A stretch of DNA of 49,522 nucleotides from NCBI GenBank assembly GCA_020060105.1, contig JAGVAV010000001.1, forward strand, positions 1 through 49,522, given 5' to 3'. This document shows, in pieces, positions 1-7,312 of the stretch (position 1 is the first letter of the stretch; each line of letters begins with the position of its first letter). Origin of the DNA: Candidatus Woesebacteria bacterium. Lineage in GTDB: Bacteria > Patescibacteriota > Microgenomatia > Woykebacterales > 2-01-FULL-43-14. Under the pieces are notes generated by a model. The model was given only the letters and a program-made list of their open reading frames with translations, was not told the DNA's origin and did no database searches. A program made the translations under genes and the position numbers.

Positions 1-218
1 AAAGCGTAGGTGCATGAATCTCCTAAAGCCCGCTTCACTTTTTGGGCGCCGTAGCCTACCACGATGACTATTTTCCCCAAACCTAAAGCTCTTAAGAGCC
101 GTAAGGTATAAAAAATTAAAGGCTTACCGGCAATTTCCTGCAAAACCTTCGGTCTATCCGAATTTAACCTTGTACCCTTTCCAGCCGCAAGGACAATTGC
201 GGCAACATCTTTAAACAC
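1..218 (-). CDS. glmU: GlmU-type nucleotidyltransferase, N-terminal part (cut by window edge)
   Basis: The minus strand encodes about 72 residues from a GTG start at 216-218 and runs off the left edge. Near the start is the nucleotidyltransferase signature LAAGKGTRLNSDRPKVLQEI followed by AGKPLI, which is the UTP/sugar-phosphate binding loop of GlmU, the N-acetylglucosamine-1-phosphate uridyltransferase that makes UDP-GlcNAc in the cytoplasm. The start lies 18 nt after the murE stop with an AAGG ribosome site, so it is probably co-transcribed with murE; UDP-GlcNAc supply and Mur ligation are the same pathway. Only the N-terminus is visible, so a single-domain sugar nucleotidyltransferase of the same fold cannot be excluded. 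Confidence 0.8.
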   Translation of the reverse strand, partial: MFKDVAAIVLAAGKGTRLNSDRPKVLQEIAGKPLIFYTLRLLRALGLGKIVIVVGYGAQKVKRALGDSCTYA

Positions 219-236
219 GATATTTAAACCTTAAAC

Positions 237-1502
237 TTACAAAGCTTTTCTCACCGCCTCTTGATCAGACCAAGGAACTTCTTGATTTCCAAAACACATC
301 GTCTTCTCATGTCCCTTACCGCAAACCAGCACGCTATCCCCCGGCCTAGCCAACTTCTGAATCGCAAAATTTATCGCTTTTTGCCGATCTCCCTCCATCC
401 AAAAAGTTTTATTTAAAACTCCGCCCGACCGAACCAGCCCTTCCGCAATCATGGCCATAATTTGATTTGTATCTTCCGTCCTGGGATCCTCTGAAGTAAT
501 AATAACATAATCAGCCAGTCTCCCGGCGATTTTTCCCATCAGGGGACGTTTTTCCACATCCCTTAACCCAGCTGAACCAAAGACAACCACCAACCTGCCT
601 TTCGTTACCCCGCGCAAAGTTCGAAGAGCTTTTTCCATGGCGTTCGGGGTGTGGGCAAAGTCCACGTAAATGTTAAGGCTTTTTTCATTTTCAATCTTTT
701 CCATTCTTCCCTCAATTCCACTAAAGCTTGCCAAACCCTCTCTAATCACTTCATTTTCTACCCCTAAAGTTCTTACCGTCGCAATCGCCGCCAAGGCGTT
801 ATAAACATTAAACTCGCCGATCAAAGGCGTTTTAACCTGTTCCTCAACACGTTTATTTTCCTCCAAATAACTGTACGAAAAATTAGTTCCCTCAGGATTG
901 AAAGTAATATTTTTCGCTTTAACGTCTGCCTCATTTTTCAAGCCGTAGCTTATTATTTCTCCAGAAGACAGGAGAGAAAGCTTTGAGTAGGATTCATCGT
1001 CGATATTTAAAACACTTTTCCTTACTCCTCTGAGCAATTTTGCCTTGGCCAAAAGATATCTTTCGTAGGTCTTGTGATAGTCTAAGTGTTCGTGAGTGAC
1101 GTTGGTAATTACCCCTATCTGAAAATTGCATCCCCCCACCCGATTTTGATCCAGGCCATGAGAAGTTGTTTCCAGCACCACGTACTCGCTTCCCGCCTCA
1201 ACCATTTGTTTTAAATATTTCTGAACTTCCGCTGGATCGGGGGTAGTCACGTGAAAGCCGGTGTCATATTCCTGATCACCAACTACCGCCTTCACGGTTG
1301 AGATCATCGAAACCTTTTTTCCGGCGGTTTTTAGAAGATGATAAATGAGGTTAACTGTCGTCGTTTTTCCGTCTGTCCCGGTTACCCCGATAACTTTCAA
1401 CTTTTTAGCCGGAAAACCACAGTTAAAAGCCGCGTAAAGAGCCTGCAGGAGATGATAATAGTTTTTAAAGCGTTGAGGAATTTTTTGTTTTAGCGCTCTC
1501 AT
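237..1502 (-). CDS. murE: Mur ligase, MurE-like UDP-MurNAc-tripeptide synthetase
   Basis: This 421-residue protein is an ATP-dependent amino-acid ligase of peptidoglycan precursor synthesis. The ATP loop GTDGKTTT lies at residues 42-49, a central-domain motif HEHLDYHKTYERYLLAKAKL near 138, the C-terminal-domain start GIEGRMEKI, then DFAHTPNAMEKALR and SEDPRTED, where MurE enzymes recognise the third amino acid, and GHEK near the end. MurE is usually about 480-500 residues with the P-loop near residue 110; here the first, UDP-binding domain is almost wholly missing, leaving about 40 residues. MurE is favoured over other Mur ligases by the AHTPNAMEK and EDPR motifs. It precedes glmU. Whether the added residue is diaminopimelate or lysine cannot be told. 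Confidence 0.85.
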   Translation of the reverse strand: MRALKQKIPQRFKNYYHLLQALYAAFNCGFPAKKLKVIGVTGTDGKTTTVNLIYHLLKTAGKKVSMISTVKAVVGDQEYDTGFHVTTPDPAEVQKYLKQMVEAGSEYVVLETTSHGLDQNRVGGCNFQIGVITNVTHEHLDYHKTYERYLLAKAKLLRGVRKSVLNIDDESYSKLSLLSSGEIISYGLKNEADVKAKNITFNPEGTNFSYSYLEENKRVEEQVKTPLIGEFNVYNALAAIATVRTLGVENEVIREGLASFSGIEGRMEKIENEKSLNIYVDFAHTPNAMEKALRTLRGVTKGRLVVVFGSAGLRDVEKRPLMGKIAGRLADYVIITSEDPRTEDTNQIMAMIAEGLVRSGGVLNKTFWMEGDRQKAINFAIQKLARPGDSVLVCGKGHEKTMCFGNQEVPWSDQEAVRKAL

Positions 1503-1508
1503 GGCTTA

Positions 1509-1514
1509 ATTTTA
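1509..1514 (-). promoter_or_regulatory. extended -10 (TGT-TAAAAT) directly before murE
   Basis: On the minus strand an extended -10 box, TGTTAAAAT, ends only six bases before the murE ATG. Transcription would start at or next to the A of the ATG, which would give a leaderless mRNA. No good -35 hexamer is seen at 17 nt, and no Shine-Dalgarno sequence precedes murE, which fits leaderless translation. This is inference from spacing only. Confidence 0.4.
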
Positions 1515-1560
1515 ACACACTAAAGAAAAAGCTGAAAGTCCAAGGAAAACCCTTCGAGCG

Positions 1561-4500
1561 TCACCAAGACCAATCTTTCCGGAAATAGGAATAATCCAAA
1601 CCGTTAATTACCCCATCTTTGCTTAGATCAATCAAAGGATCCTGAAACGGCCTGCCCCAATGGGAAAAGAACTTCTGGGCGTCAAGAGAATCAACCCTTC
1701 CGTTTTGATCAAAATCTGACTTTGAGAAAACAGTTAAGCGACCGCTCCTTGCTGGATCATGAGCAAACATCGGCCAATCATAACTGGCCAAGTTTTCTCC
1801 AGACAAAGGAATCTCCCAAACGTAAAGATAACCGTGAGAAACCGTGGGAGATGACGGTCCTCGGACAATGATCAGCTCCAACCGGCCATTGTTGTCCAAA
1901 TCAGCAATCATTCCCGAATTCCAAAAGTAGCCGTAATCCAAATTTTGAAAAATTCTTTCCCAATAGGTTCCTCCTTTATCATCTATAATCGACACTCTCT
2001 GGCCGTACCCACCCAGAAACTCTAACCTCCCATCGCCGTTAACGTCACTAATAGAAGGAGTAACGGAACTAGCAAAAGTAGTGGAAGACTCTTGAAACTT
2101 CAAACCCTCCCAATCGTAAACCCGCAAACCGTACGTTCCCACCGCCACCTCATCCTGCCCGTCTCCGTCAATATCCGCTAAAGAAGGGCTATTTATCGGC
2201 AACCAAGCGTTAAGATAACGGTTGGCCGCTTGAGGCCAACCAGTTAAATAAGAAGCATCCTTTTGCCAAGCATAAACTAATAAATTGTTTCCTCCTTGGG
2301 TTCCCGCCATAGCGACCACTTCCAAAAGGCCGCTTCCGTCAATATCCCCCACCGACGCCGCGTCACGTAAAAGCATTTTCTCCCCGCTCGAAGATAAGGG
2401 GATCGTCAAGGGCCAACCCGGTAAGATGTCTCCTTGGTTGTTTAAGAGATAAAATTTGTCTTCGTTGCCGAAAGCAATTTCCACCTGCCCATCTTTATCT
2501 AAGTCCTCCACTACTGGGCTACCGTAACCTAAAATATCATCGTTGACGTTAAACCTTTTGGGAAATCCGCTAATCTCCGTCCCGTTGATCCGATAGGCGT
2601 GAAGAGTAAAAGTATTCGGTAAAGTAAAACCGCTTAAGCCTTCTAAAACAACCATTTCTTTCACCCCATCCCCATTTAGATCAGCCATGGCCGGAGTCCC
2701 GTCTGAATGGCGCGAAATCTTGAGGCTTGGAATGGGCCACTGGGGATGGAATGTCCCATCGCTTCGAATAACGTAGAGTTTCCTCAAGCCGTCTTGGATC
2801 CGAGAAGCGTTATTAGTCGAAACAGCGATAATTTCTTGTTTCCCGTCGTTATCTAGATCATAAACATTCGGAGGAACATCGAAATAGTAATCATTTTCAA
2901 TTTTTACCGGAAATCCCGGCAAGGTGCTTCCGTCTCTTCGAAAAGCGTAAATCTTTCCCGCTGGTCCAAGGACGATAACTTCTTTTTGCCCATCACCGTT
3001 CAAATCCGCCGCCACCGGAATCGAATTAGGGAAGCTAACCCCCTGGGCCTCAATGGGTTTCGGCCAACCCGAGGGCAAATCTTTATCTAGCCTAAAAGTA
3101 AATAGTTTTTGAAAATAGGGGCCTTGGGTAGAGTCAACCCTCAGGCGAATGGTATAAGTTCCTCCATCATTTAAAGCGGAAGTCTCCCATGTTCCTAATA
3201 AATTATTTTGAACCGGCTGATGCCCTTGGTTAAGCAAAGATATCCCTAAAGCCGACCAGGAGGAAGGAGCGCTCCCGACTCCCCATTCAATTTGATAACG
3301 GTCAAATGTCAAGTCTCCCTTCACTAGAGCAGTTCCGATTATTTCCACCACCCCTTTAGAGACTAAAGTCGTCGGGAAAGTCACTTGGGCTTCAAAGTTA
3401 TCAACTTCTAGGTCGAAAATCTGAAAACGAAAGGTCTTGCCACTTGTCGAAGTAGCGGTTAGAAGAATCGTGTTTAACCCTTCGGTTAGTTGGGTCGTAT
3501 TAACGGTCGCAAGAACTCCGCCAGTCACCTGGGTAGTAGAATTAGCCACTTCCAACCAAGTTGAAGGAGTCCTGCCATAGCCAGCTTCAACCTTGAAATT
3601 AGCAAAATCTTTCCCCGTTATCCCTCCAAGGATTTCAACGGCCGAACCGGAGACAACTTCACGGCTTGAAGGGCTGGTAATCACCGGAGCCAAAACAGAA
3701 GAAGTCGAGGCAGAGGAAAGAGCGTAACCAGCGTCAATTCGACCGTAACCAAAGTGAAGATCTTTCCCGACCGAGCCAAGATCGACAGCGGAGCTTCGAA
3801 GAATTTGTCTGATTTCCTCATTCGTCAAGGTTGGATAAAGGCTCACCAATAAGGCAGCTAAGCCCGCCACGTGGGGAGTGGCCATAGAAGTTCCCGACAT
3901 TCGGCAGTAACTGGTCCCCACCAAGGCACTACATCCCCACCCATTGGGAGCCTTAAGAGAGAGGATATCTGCTCCGGGGGCGGTCACGTCAATCTTTTCC
4001 CCCCAATTTGAAAAAGGAGCCCGATTGTCATTTGGGTCGGTGGCTCCGATGGTCAAAGCGTAATCCGCCGAAGCGGGGGAATAGTCTAGGGCGTCCGCCC
4101 CGTCATTTCCCGCCGCCACGACAATAACCATGCCCCGGTCGTGTTCATACTTAATCGCGTCATCAATCAAACTACTCTGACCAAGAGCCCCCCAACTATT
4201 TGAAGAAATCTTCGCTCCCATATCCGCCGCGTAATGCAAAGCGCCCACTGCCGCCCCTGTTGTTCCGCCCCCATTCATGTTGAGAAACTTTAAGGCCATT
4301 ATCTTACTTTTCCAACTTACGCCCACCACCCCTAGACTATTGTTGCCCGCCGCGGTAATCGTTCCGGCCGTGTGAGTGCCGTGGCCATGATCATCCATCG
4401 GATCGTTATCATTGTTAATAAAGTCCCAACCGTAATAATCATCCACGTAACCGTTTCCGTCGTCATCCCGGCCATTAAGAGGGACTTCTGCGCTGTTAAC

Positions 4501-5220
4501 CCACATGTTTTCTTTCAAATCCTCGTGGTTTCGATCTACTCCGGTATCGATACTGGCCACAATGACTGAAGTAGAACCGGTAACCTGATCCCAAGCTTTT
4601 TCAGAGTTTATTTTCTTCAATCCCCATAGGTCAGGATAAGTCTGACCCCAAGAGCCGGAGGAAGAGTAGTAAGGATCATTTGGAACTATAGAGGTTTCCA
4701 CCACAAAGTTAGGTTCCGCTTCGATCACGTTTGGATCAGACCGAAGTTCTTCAATCACCCTTCCCAGTTCAAAAACCTTAGGGTCGGGCGAATCTAAGGT
4801 TTTCTTCCCTTTGTCAAGCTCGGCTTCAATTTCTTTCGTTTCTCCCTCTAGAGTAACCTTGAACCAAGAAAAAAGGTCCGCCTCTGACTTTGACTTCTGG
4901 CCTGAATTGACAACCTTCCCGAATTTTTTGACCGAATGTTTGCGAAAAATCTTACTTAAGGAGGCGATCCCGGGATTTTGGGGATTTTCTTGAACCCTGT
5001 TTCTGACTTCTCTTTTAACTTTTATAAAAATTTCATTGGAAAGAAAACGAGACTTAACGGTGGAAGTCTGGGAGGTTGCCTTTTCTTCCTTTTCTTTGGC
5101 CGCTTCTACCTGAGGATCAGAACGACTAGAAGAAAGCACAAAAACAGACCCAGTTATAAGCAGGGTTGTAAACAGAGGGATTATTAAGCTAAAATGTTTT
5201 CCCCTCTTAGCCCAAGTCAT
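1561..5220 (-). CDS. secreted subtilisin-like (S8) protease with FG-GAP repeats and C-terminal dockerin-like domain
   Basis: A large exported serine protease, 1219 residues from the ATG at 5220; an in-frame TTG at 5238 would add six. It begins with basic residues and one hydrophobic segment (signal or anchor). A charged prodomain follows to about residue 205. The S8 domain shows, numbered from the TTG start, the Asp box SIDTGVD (D231), His box DHGHGTHTAG (H286), oxyanion Asn in VVAAGNDG (N378) and Ser box SGTSMATPHVAG (S451). Two Ig-like segments (about 515-720) lead to eight Ca-binding FG-GAP/VCBS units of the ADLNGDGQKEVIV type (about 740-1165). The last 54 residues hold two dockerin-type Ca loops, DFDQNGRVDSLD and DLSKDGVINGLD. 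It is inserted between ftsI and murE with its own promoter. The substrate is unknown. Confidence 0.9.
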   Translation of the reverse strand: MTWAKRGKHFSLIIPLFTTLLITGSVFVLSSSRSDPQVEAAKEKEEKATSQTSTVKSRFLSNEIFIKVKREVRNRVQENPQNPGIASLSKIFRKHSVKKFGKVVNSGQKSKSEADLFSWFKVTLEGETKEIEAELDKGKKTLDSPDPKVFELGRVIEELRSDPNVIEAEPNFVVETSIVPNDPYYSSSGSWGQTYPDLWGLKKINSEKAWDQVTGSTSVIVASIDTGVDRNHEDLKENMWVNSAEVPLNGRDDDGNGYVDDYYGWDFINNDNDPMDDHGHGTHTAGTITAAGNNSLGVVGVSWKSKIMALKFLNMNGGGTTGAAVGALHYAADMGAKISSNSWGALGQSSLIDDAIKYEHDRGMVIVVAAGNDGADALDYSPASADYALTIGATDPNDNRAPFSNWGEKIDVTAPGADILSLKAPNGWGCSALVGTSYCRMSGTSMATPHVAGLAALLVSLYPTLTNEEIRQILRSSAVDLGSVGKDLHFGYGRIDAGYALSSASTSSVLAPVITSPSSREVVSGSAVEILGGITGKDFANFKVEAGYGRTPSTWLEVANSTTQVTGGVLATVNTTQLTEGLNTILLTATSTSGKTFRFQIFDLEVDNFEAQVTFPTTLVSKGVVEIIGTALVKGDLTFDRYQIEWGVGSAPSSWSALGISLLNQGHQPVQNNLLGTWETSALNDGGTYTIRLRVDSTQGPYFQKLFTFRLDKDLPSGWPKPIEAQGVSFPNSIPVAADLNGDGQKEVIVLGPAGKIYAFRRDGSTLPGFPVKIENDYYFDVPPNVYDLDNDGKQEIIAVSTNNASRIQDGLRKLYVIRSDGTFHPQWPIPSLKISRHSDGTPAMADLNGDGVKEMVVLEGLSGFTLPNTFTLHAYRINGTEISGFPKRFNVNDDILGYGSPVVEDLDKDGQVEIAFGNEDKFYLLNNQGDILPGWPLTIPLSSSGEKMLLRDAASVGDIDGSGLLEVVAMAGTQGGNNLLVYAWQKDASYLTGWPQAANRYLNAWLPINSPSLADIDGDGQDEVAVGTYGLRVYDWEGLKFQESSTTFASSVTPSISDVNGDGRLEFLGGYGQRVSIIDDKGGTYWERIFQNLDYGYFWNSGMIADLDNNGRLELIIVRGPSSPTVSHGYLYVWEIPLSGENLASYDWPMFAHDPARSGRLTVFSKSDFDQNGRVDSLDAQKFFSHWGRPFQDPLIDLSKDGVINGLDYSYFRKDWSW

Positions 5221-5262
5221 CGTGGTGTTAGCTAACAACCATTAGTTAGGTTTGTTGATTCT

Positions 5263-5291
5263 ATTTTAGCATGATCGAGGAAAAAGTCCAA
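5263..5291 (-). promoter_or_regulatory. promoter of the subtilase gene
   Basis: Minus-strand hexamers TTGGAC (5286-5291) and TAAAAT (5263-5268) are separated by exactly 17 nt, with TGC before the -10 (extended -10). The start would fall near 5256, leaving a leader of about 36 nt before the ATG at 5220. A short palindrome, GTTAGCTAAC, lies in that leader. Confidence 0.55.
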
Positions 5292-5305
5292 TTACCTTAA
5301 TAGAT

Positions 5306-5343
5306 AAAAAGATTCAACCCTTTTAGCTTCAGAAGGGTTGAAC
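5306..5343 (-). terminator. rho-independent terminator, minus direction
   Basis: The arms TTCAACCCTT and AAGGGTTGAA enclose a 10-nt loop. Read on the minus strand the stem is followed by TCTTTTTATC, but on the plus strand by CCCTAAAC, so it terminates minus-strand transcripts. It lies just after the relic gene fragment at 5387-5485 and would shield the subtilase promoter from read-through. Confidence 0.65.
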
Positions 5344-5386
5344 CCTAAACAGGATCACCTCCTAGGAACCAGCAGTCCGCACGCCA

Positions 5387-5485
5387 CGAAGCGGTTGCAT
5401 GTCCCTCTCGATGTCCGCCTCCAGATCACTCAGCCACTCTTGGGTTTGGTCATCCAGCAAGCCCTGTGATCCGGCAAAAACGTTT
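5387..5485 (-). pseudogene. relic copy of the 3' end of the 6828-7151 gene
   Basis: About 99 bp here are nearly identical to 6844-6943, inside the intact gene on the same strand. I count two substitutions and one missing base (ccctg-tgatcc against ccctggtgatcc). The missing base breaks the frame upstream of the shared QGLLDDQTQEWLSDLEADIE. Nothing resembling the rest of that gene is present: the sequence beyond 5485 is the promoter of the divergent gene at 5570. An open frame over 5362-5577 exists but has no ribosome site of its own and joins unrelated sequence to the relic. Confidence 0.75.
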
Positions 5486-5511
5486 ATTTTTAATACACAC
5501 CCTACGTATAG

Positions 5512-5540
5512 TTGAGTATTTGCTGCTTTTGTGCTATAAT
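5512..5540 (+). promoter_or_regulatory. promoter of the 5570-6163 gene
   Basis: TTGAGT (5512-5517), a 17-nt spacer and TATAAT (5535-5540), with TGC just before the -10 (extended -10). A purine-rich AAGGAGGAG ribosome site and the ATG at 5570 follow within 30 nt. Confidence 0.75.
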
Positions 5541-5569
5541 GCTTATATCCTATAAGAAGGAGGAGAGGA

Positions 5570-6163
5570 ATGATCAAGGTGGAATCTTCCCGTCAGGACA
5601 AAAGGGGGTACATAGCCGTCCTAGCCTGGATTGTTGTTTCGTTGGCTGCGGGTGCGTTTTTTATGAAAACCATCACTCCCGCTGAAGAGACTATCCAAAC
5701 AATCTACCCTGTTTGGATACCCTCCCACGCCGAGAAGGTCATGGAAGTTCGAAATTACATCCACCAATCCGGAGGATTTATCTCCGGCGGAACCGGAGGC
5801 ATTGGTAATTTGGAGCTTCTGGTCAGCAAGGAGTACTTCCAGCAGCACTCTGCCTTCTGGCCTTACGTCTTTGTCTCAGTTGTCAAGGACCCTCCAGGTA
5901 CCCCAAAATACATTATTCGCTACCTTGGACTGGAAAGCCGAGAGGCCTCTTTCGCTTGGACGTACGAAGAAACCCTATGGGCCAAACGTGCCTCCTATAA
6001 CATATCTTCTGCCCAGCTCACGGATGAGGGGGTGATCTTTACTTACGATAGGGACTTGGGGGGTGTGATCTTCCTGTCTTTCTTTATTGTCTCCCCCGCC
6101 ACTGGTTTAGCCATTTACCTGCTAGCAGGTCTGGTCGCTCTTGTAACCCAACGGCGAACCTAG
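5570..6163 (+). CDS. membrane protein of unknown function (two membrane segments)
   Basis: I do not recognise this 197-residue protein. Residues about 14-34 (YIAVLAWIVVSLAAGAFF) form a first membrane span, residues 35-165 a probably extracytoplasmic domain with a glycine-rich patch GGFISGGTGGIGN, and about 167-193 a second span, ending in RRT. A very strong ribosome site (AAGGAGGAG, 6-8 nt before ATG) supports the start. It is the only plus-strand gene in the 5.2-8.0 kb island and forms a complete single-gene unit with an extended -10 promoter and a stem-loop terminator. No enzyme motif or metal site is evident. It is probably a species-specific envelope protein. Confidence 0.75.
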   Translation: MIKVESSRQDKRGYIAVLAWIVVSLAAGAFFMKTITPAEETIQTIYPVWIPSHAEKVMEVRNYIHQSGGFISGGTGGIGNLELLVSKEYFQQHSAFWPYVFVSVVKDPPGTPKYIIRYLGLESREASFAWTYEETLWAKRASYNISSAQLTDEGVIFTYDRDLGGVIFLSFFIVSPATGLAIYLLAGLVALVTQRRT

Positions 6164-6178
6164 AGGGACTACAAAAGC

Positions 6179-6222
6179 AAAGCGCTTTGTTCCAATGCTT
6201 TTTGGACAAAGCGCTTTTTTAT
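6179..6222 (+). terminator. rho-independent terminator after the 5570-6163 gene
   Basis: A long stem formed by AAAGCGCTTTG and CAAAGCGCTTT, extended by TCCAA/TTGGA, is followed by TTTTTTATC. It starts 16 nt after the TAG stop. Confidence 0.9.
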
Positions 6223-6295
6223 CTATATTTTATAGAGCAGACCACGAAAATATACAAACTATATCAGAAAGAACTGATAATCTGTTACCAAGACG

Positions 6296-6601
6296 CTATC
6301 TTAGCTGAAAATATTCTCCCCAACATAAGAGCATGACGCCTAATAACCAAAAAAGAGAGAAGGCTGTTTCCCAAATGGACATATCTCCAGAAGGAACGGT
6401 TATTCCGTTCCAGACTTTCGAAAATCCTCTTGTGGCAAGACCGCTGCTTTCAGGGGACGCTCCGGTTTCAGAAGGAAACCACAAAAAGAGGCTGACATAA
6501 ACTGCAAACCAAAAGTCCTGGCCACCAGTTCATCTGTTCTCCCAACCCAATAACCACAGTCCAATATAAACTGGCGGGAGAAACTCAATCGATATCCGCA
6601 A
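6296..6601 (-). pseudogene. small membrane-protein reading frame interrupted by one in-frame TGA
   Basis: From a TTG at 6599-6601 the minus strand stays open for 101 codons to a TAG at 6296, except for one TGA at codon 24 (6530-6532). The parts before and after share one frame and both look like membrane protein: FLPPVYIGLWLLGW before, DFWFAVYVSLFLWF and AFSLFWLLGVMLLCWG after. An AAGGAG ribosome site lies five bases before the TTG, and a promoter-like pair lies upstream at 6631-6658. The simplest reading is a recent nonsense mutation in a small gene. Two shorter TTG-started open frames overlap here but lack ribosome sites. No homology is recognised. Confidence 0.4.
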
Positions 6602-6615
6602 GGTTTCTCCTTGCG
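6597..6615 (-). promoter_or_regulatory. hairpin holding the ribosome site and start codon of the 6296-6601 frame
   Basis: The 7-bp arms CGCAAGG and CCTTGCG enclose a 5-nt loop. On the minus-strand mRNA the 5' arm contains most of the AAGGAG site and the 3' arm contains the TTG start, so the fold would hide both. It could be a translational switch or chance. Confidence 0.35.
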
Positions 6616-6630
6616 TACCTAGTTGTTTTA

Positions 6631-6658
6631 ATTTTACCACAGTCAAGGAAAGGTTCAA
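6631..6658 (-). promoter_or_regulatory. possible promoter of the 6296-6601 frame
   Basis: TTGAAC (6653-6658), a 16-nt spacer and TAAAAT (6631-6636), with TGG before the -10. The match is weaker than for the two neighbouring minus-strand genes. Confidence 0.4.
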
Positions 6659-6753
6659 AGTAAGCCTCCGAGGTGCCCTTGTTAGGAAGCTTAGACGAGC
6701 AGACTAACCACGCCGAAGGCGGGCGAAAAATCAACTCTGGGGTTTCTTGACCG

Positions 6754-6806
6754 ATAAAAGAAAGGCGCCTGTTTAAGGTTGAGGAAGCTCTTCCGCAAAC
6801 AGGCGC
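6754..6806 (-). terminator. rho-independent terminator after the 6828-7151 gene
   Basis: The arms GCGCCTGTTT and AAACAGGCGC enclose a 26-nt loop with its own small GGAA/TTCC stem. On the minus strand the stem is followed by CTTTCTTTTATC. Confidence 0.75.
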
Positions 6807-6827
6807 GTGGGGTTGGGCATTCGTTTT

Positions 6828-7151
6828 CTAGGTGATCACATCGCGAAGCGATTGCATGGCCCTCTCGATGTCCGCCTCCAGATCACTCAGCCACTCTTGG
6901 GTTTGGTCATCCAGCAAGCCCTGGTGATCCGGCAAAAACGTTTCCATCAACCATTGATGACCGCTGTCGGTGCCGATGAAAACACGGCCAGAAACGTGCG
7001 TTATCGGGCCTAGGTGTTCACGGAGTGTTTGGTCTCTGACGAAACCCGAGGGTTTCCGGTACCTCTCTAACCAGAAACCCGGTTGATCGTCCCTGCAAAC
7101 GGCAATCACGTGATCGAAACCAGGTAGCAAAACATAACCTTTCAGGCCCAT
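6828..7151 (-). CDS. small soluble protein of unknown function
   Basis: A 107-residue protein that I cannot assign. It has no signal or membrane segment and no catalytic motif. The N-terminal half reads like a compact alpha/beta domain (GYVLLPGFDHVIAVCRDDQP, then GRVFIGTDSGHQWL) and the C-terminal third is an acidic helix, DDQTQEWLSDLEADIERAMQ. The ATG is supported by AAAGGAG with 8-nt spacing and by a near-consensus promoter at 7185-7213; a strong terminator follows. Its last 100 bp occur again, decayed, at 5387-5485, so the gene was once at least partly duplicated around the 5570 gene. Confidence 0.7.
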   Translation of the reverse strand: MGLKGYVLLPGFDHVIAVCRDDQPGFWLERYRKPSGFVRDQTLREHLGPITHVSGRVFIGTDSGHQWLMETFLPDHQGLLDDQTQEWLSDLEADIERAMQSLRDVIT

Positions 7152-7184
7152 TTCCTTTTCTCCTTTCCCTAATTAGTGAAACGA

Positions 7185-7213
7185 ACTATAACAAAATCAA
7201 GAAAAAATGTCAA
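7185..7213 (-). promoter_or_regulatory. near-consensus promoter of the 6828-7151 gene
   Basis: TTGACA (7208-7213), a 17-nt spacer and TATAGT (7185-7190) on the minus strand. This is 11 of 12 consensus bases for a housekeeping sigma factor. The AAAGGAG site and ATG follow within 40 nt. Confidence 0.85.
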
Positions 7214-7261
7214 ACTATGGGTTAGTTGCGCCGTTGGTTAATGTCTTGGCGATGTTTTTCA

Positions 7262-7295
7262 TAAAAAAGCTGGACGCTTAGCACATCCAGCTTTA
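7262..7295 (-). terminator. rho-independent terminator after the 7313-7912 gene
   Basis: The arms AAAGCTGGA and TCCAGCTTT enclose an 11-nt loop. On the minus strand a run of Ts follows. It starts about 18 nt past the stop codon at 7313. Confidence 0.85.
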
Positions 7296-7312
7296 GCAAG
7301 AGACTGAAAGAT

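Noticed and set aside
5362-5577. A 71-codon minus-strand open frame as a real gene
   Set aside because: Its C-terminal half is the relic of another gene after a one-base loss, and its N-terminal half reads backwards through the promoter and ribosome site of the 5570 gene.
6530-6532. In-frame TGA taken as evidence for a UGA-recoded genome (SR1/Gracilibacteria code)
   Set aside because: UGA ends mraZ exactly inside the ATGA overlap with rsmH, and ends ftsI, asnB and others at sensible places, and no large conserved gene contains an in-frame TGA.
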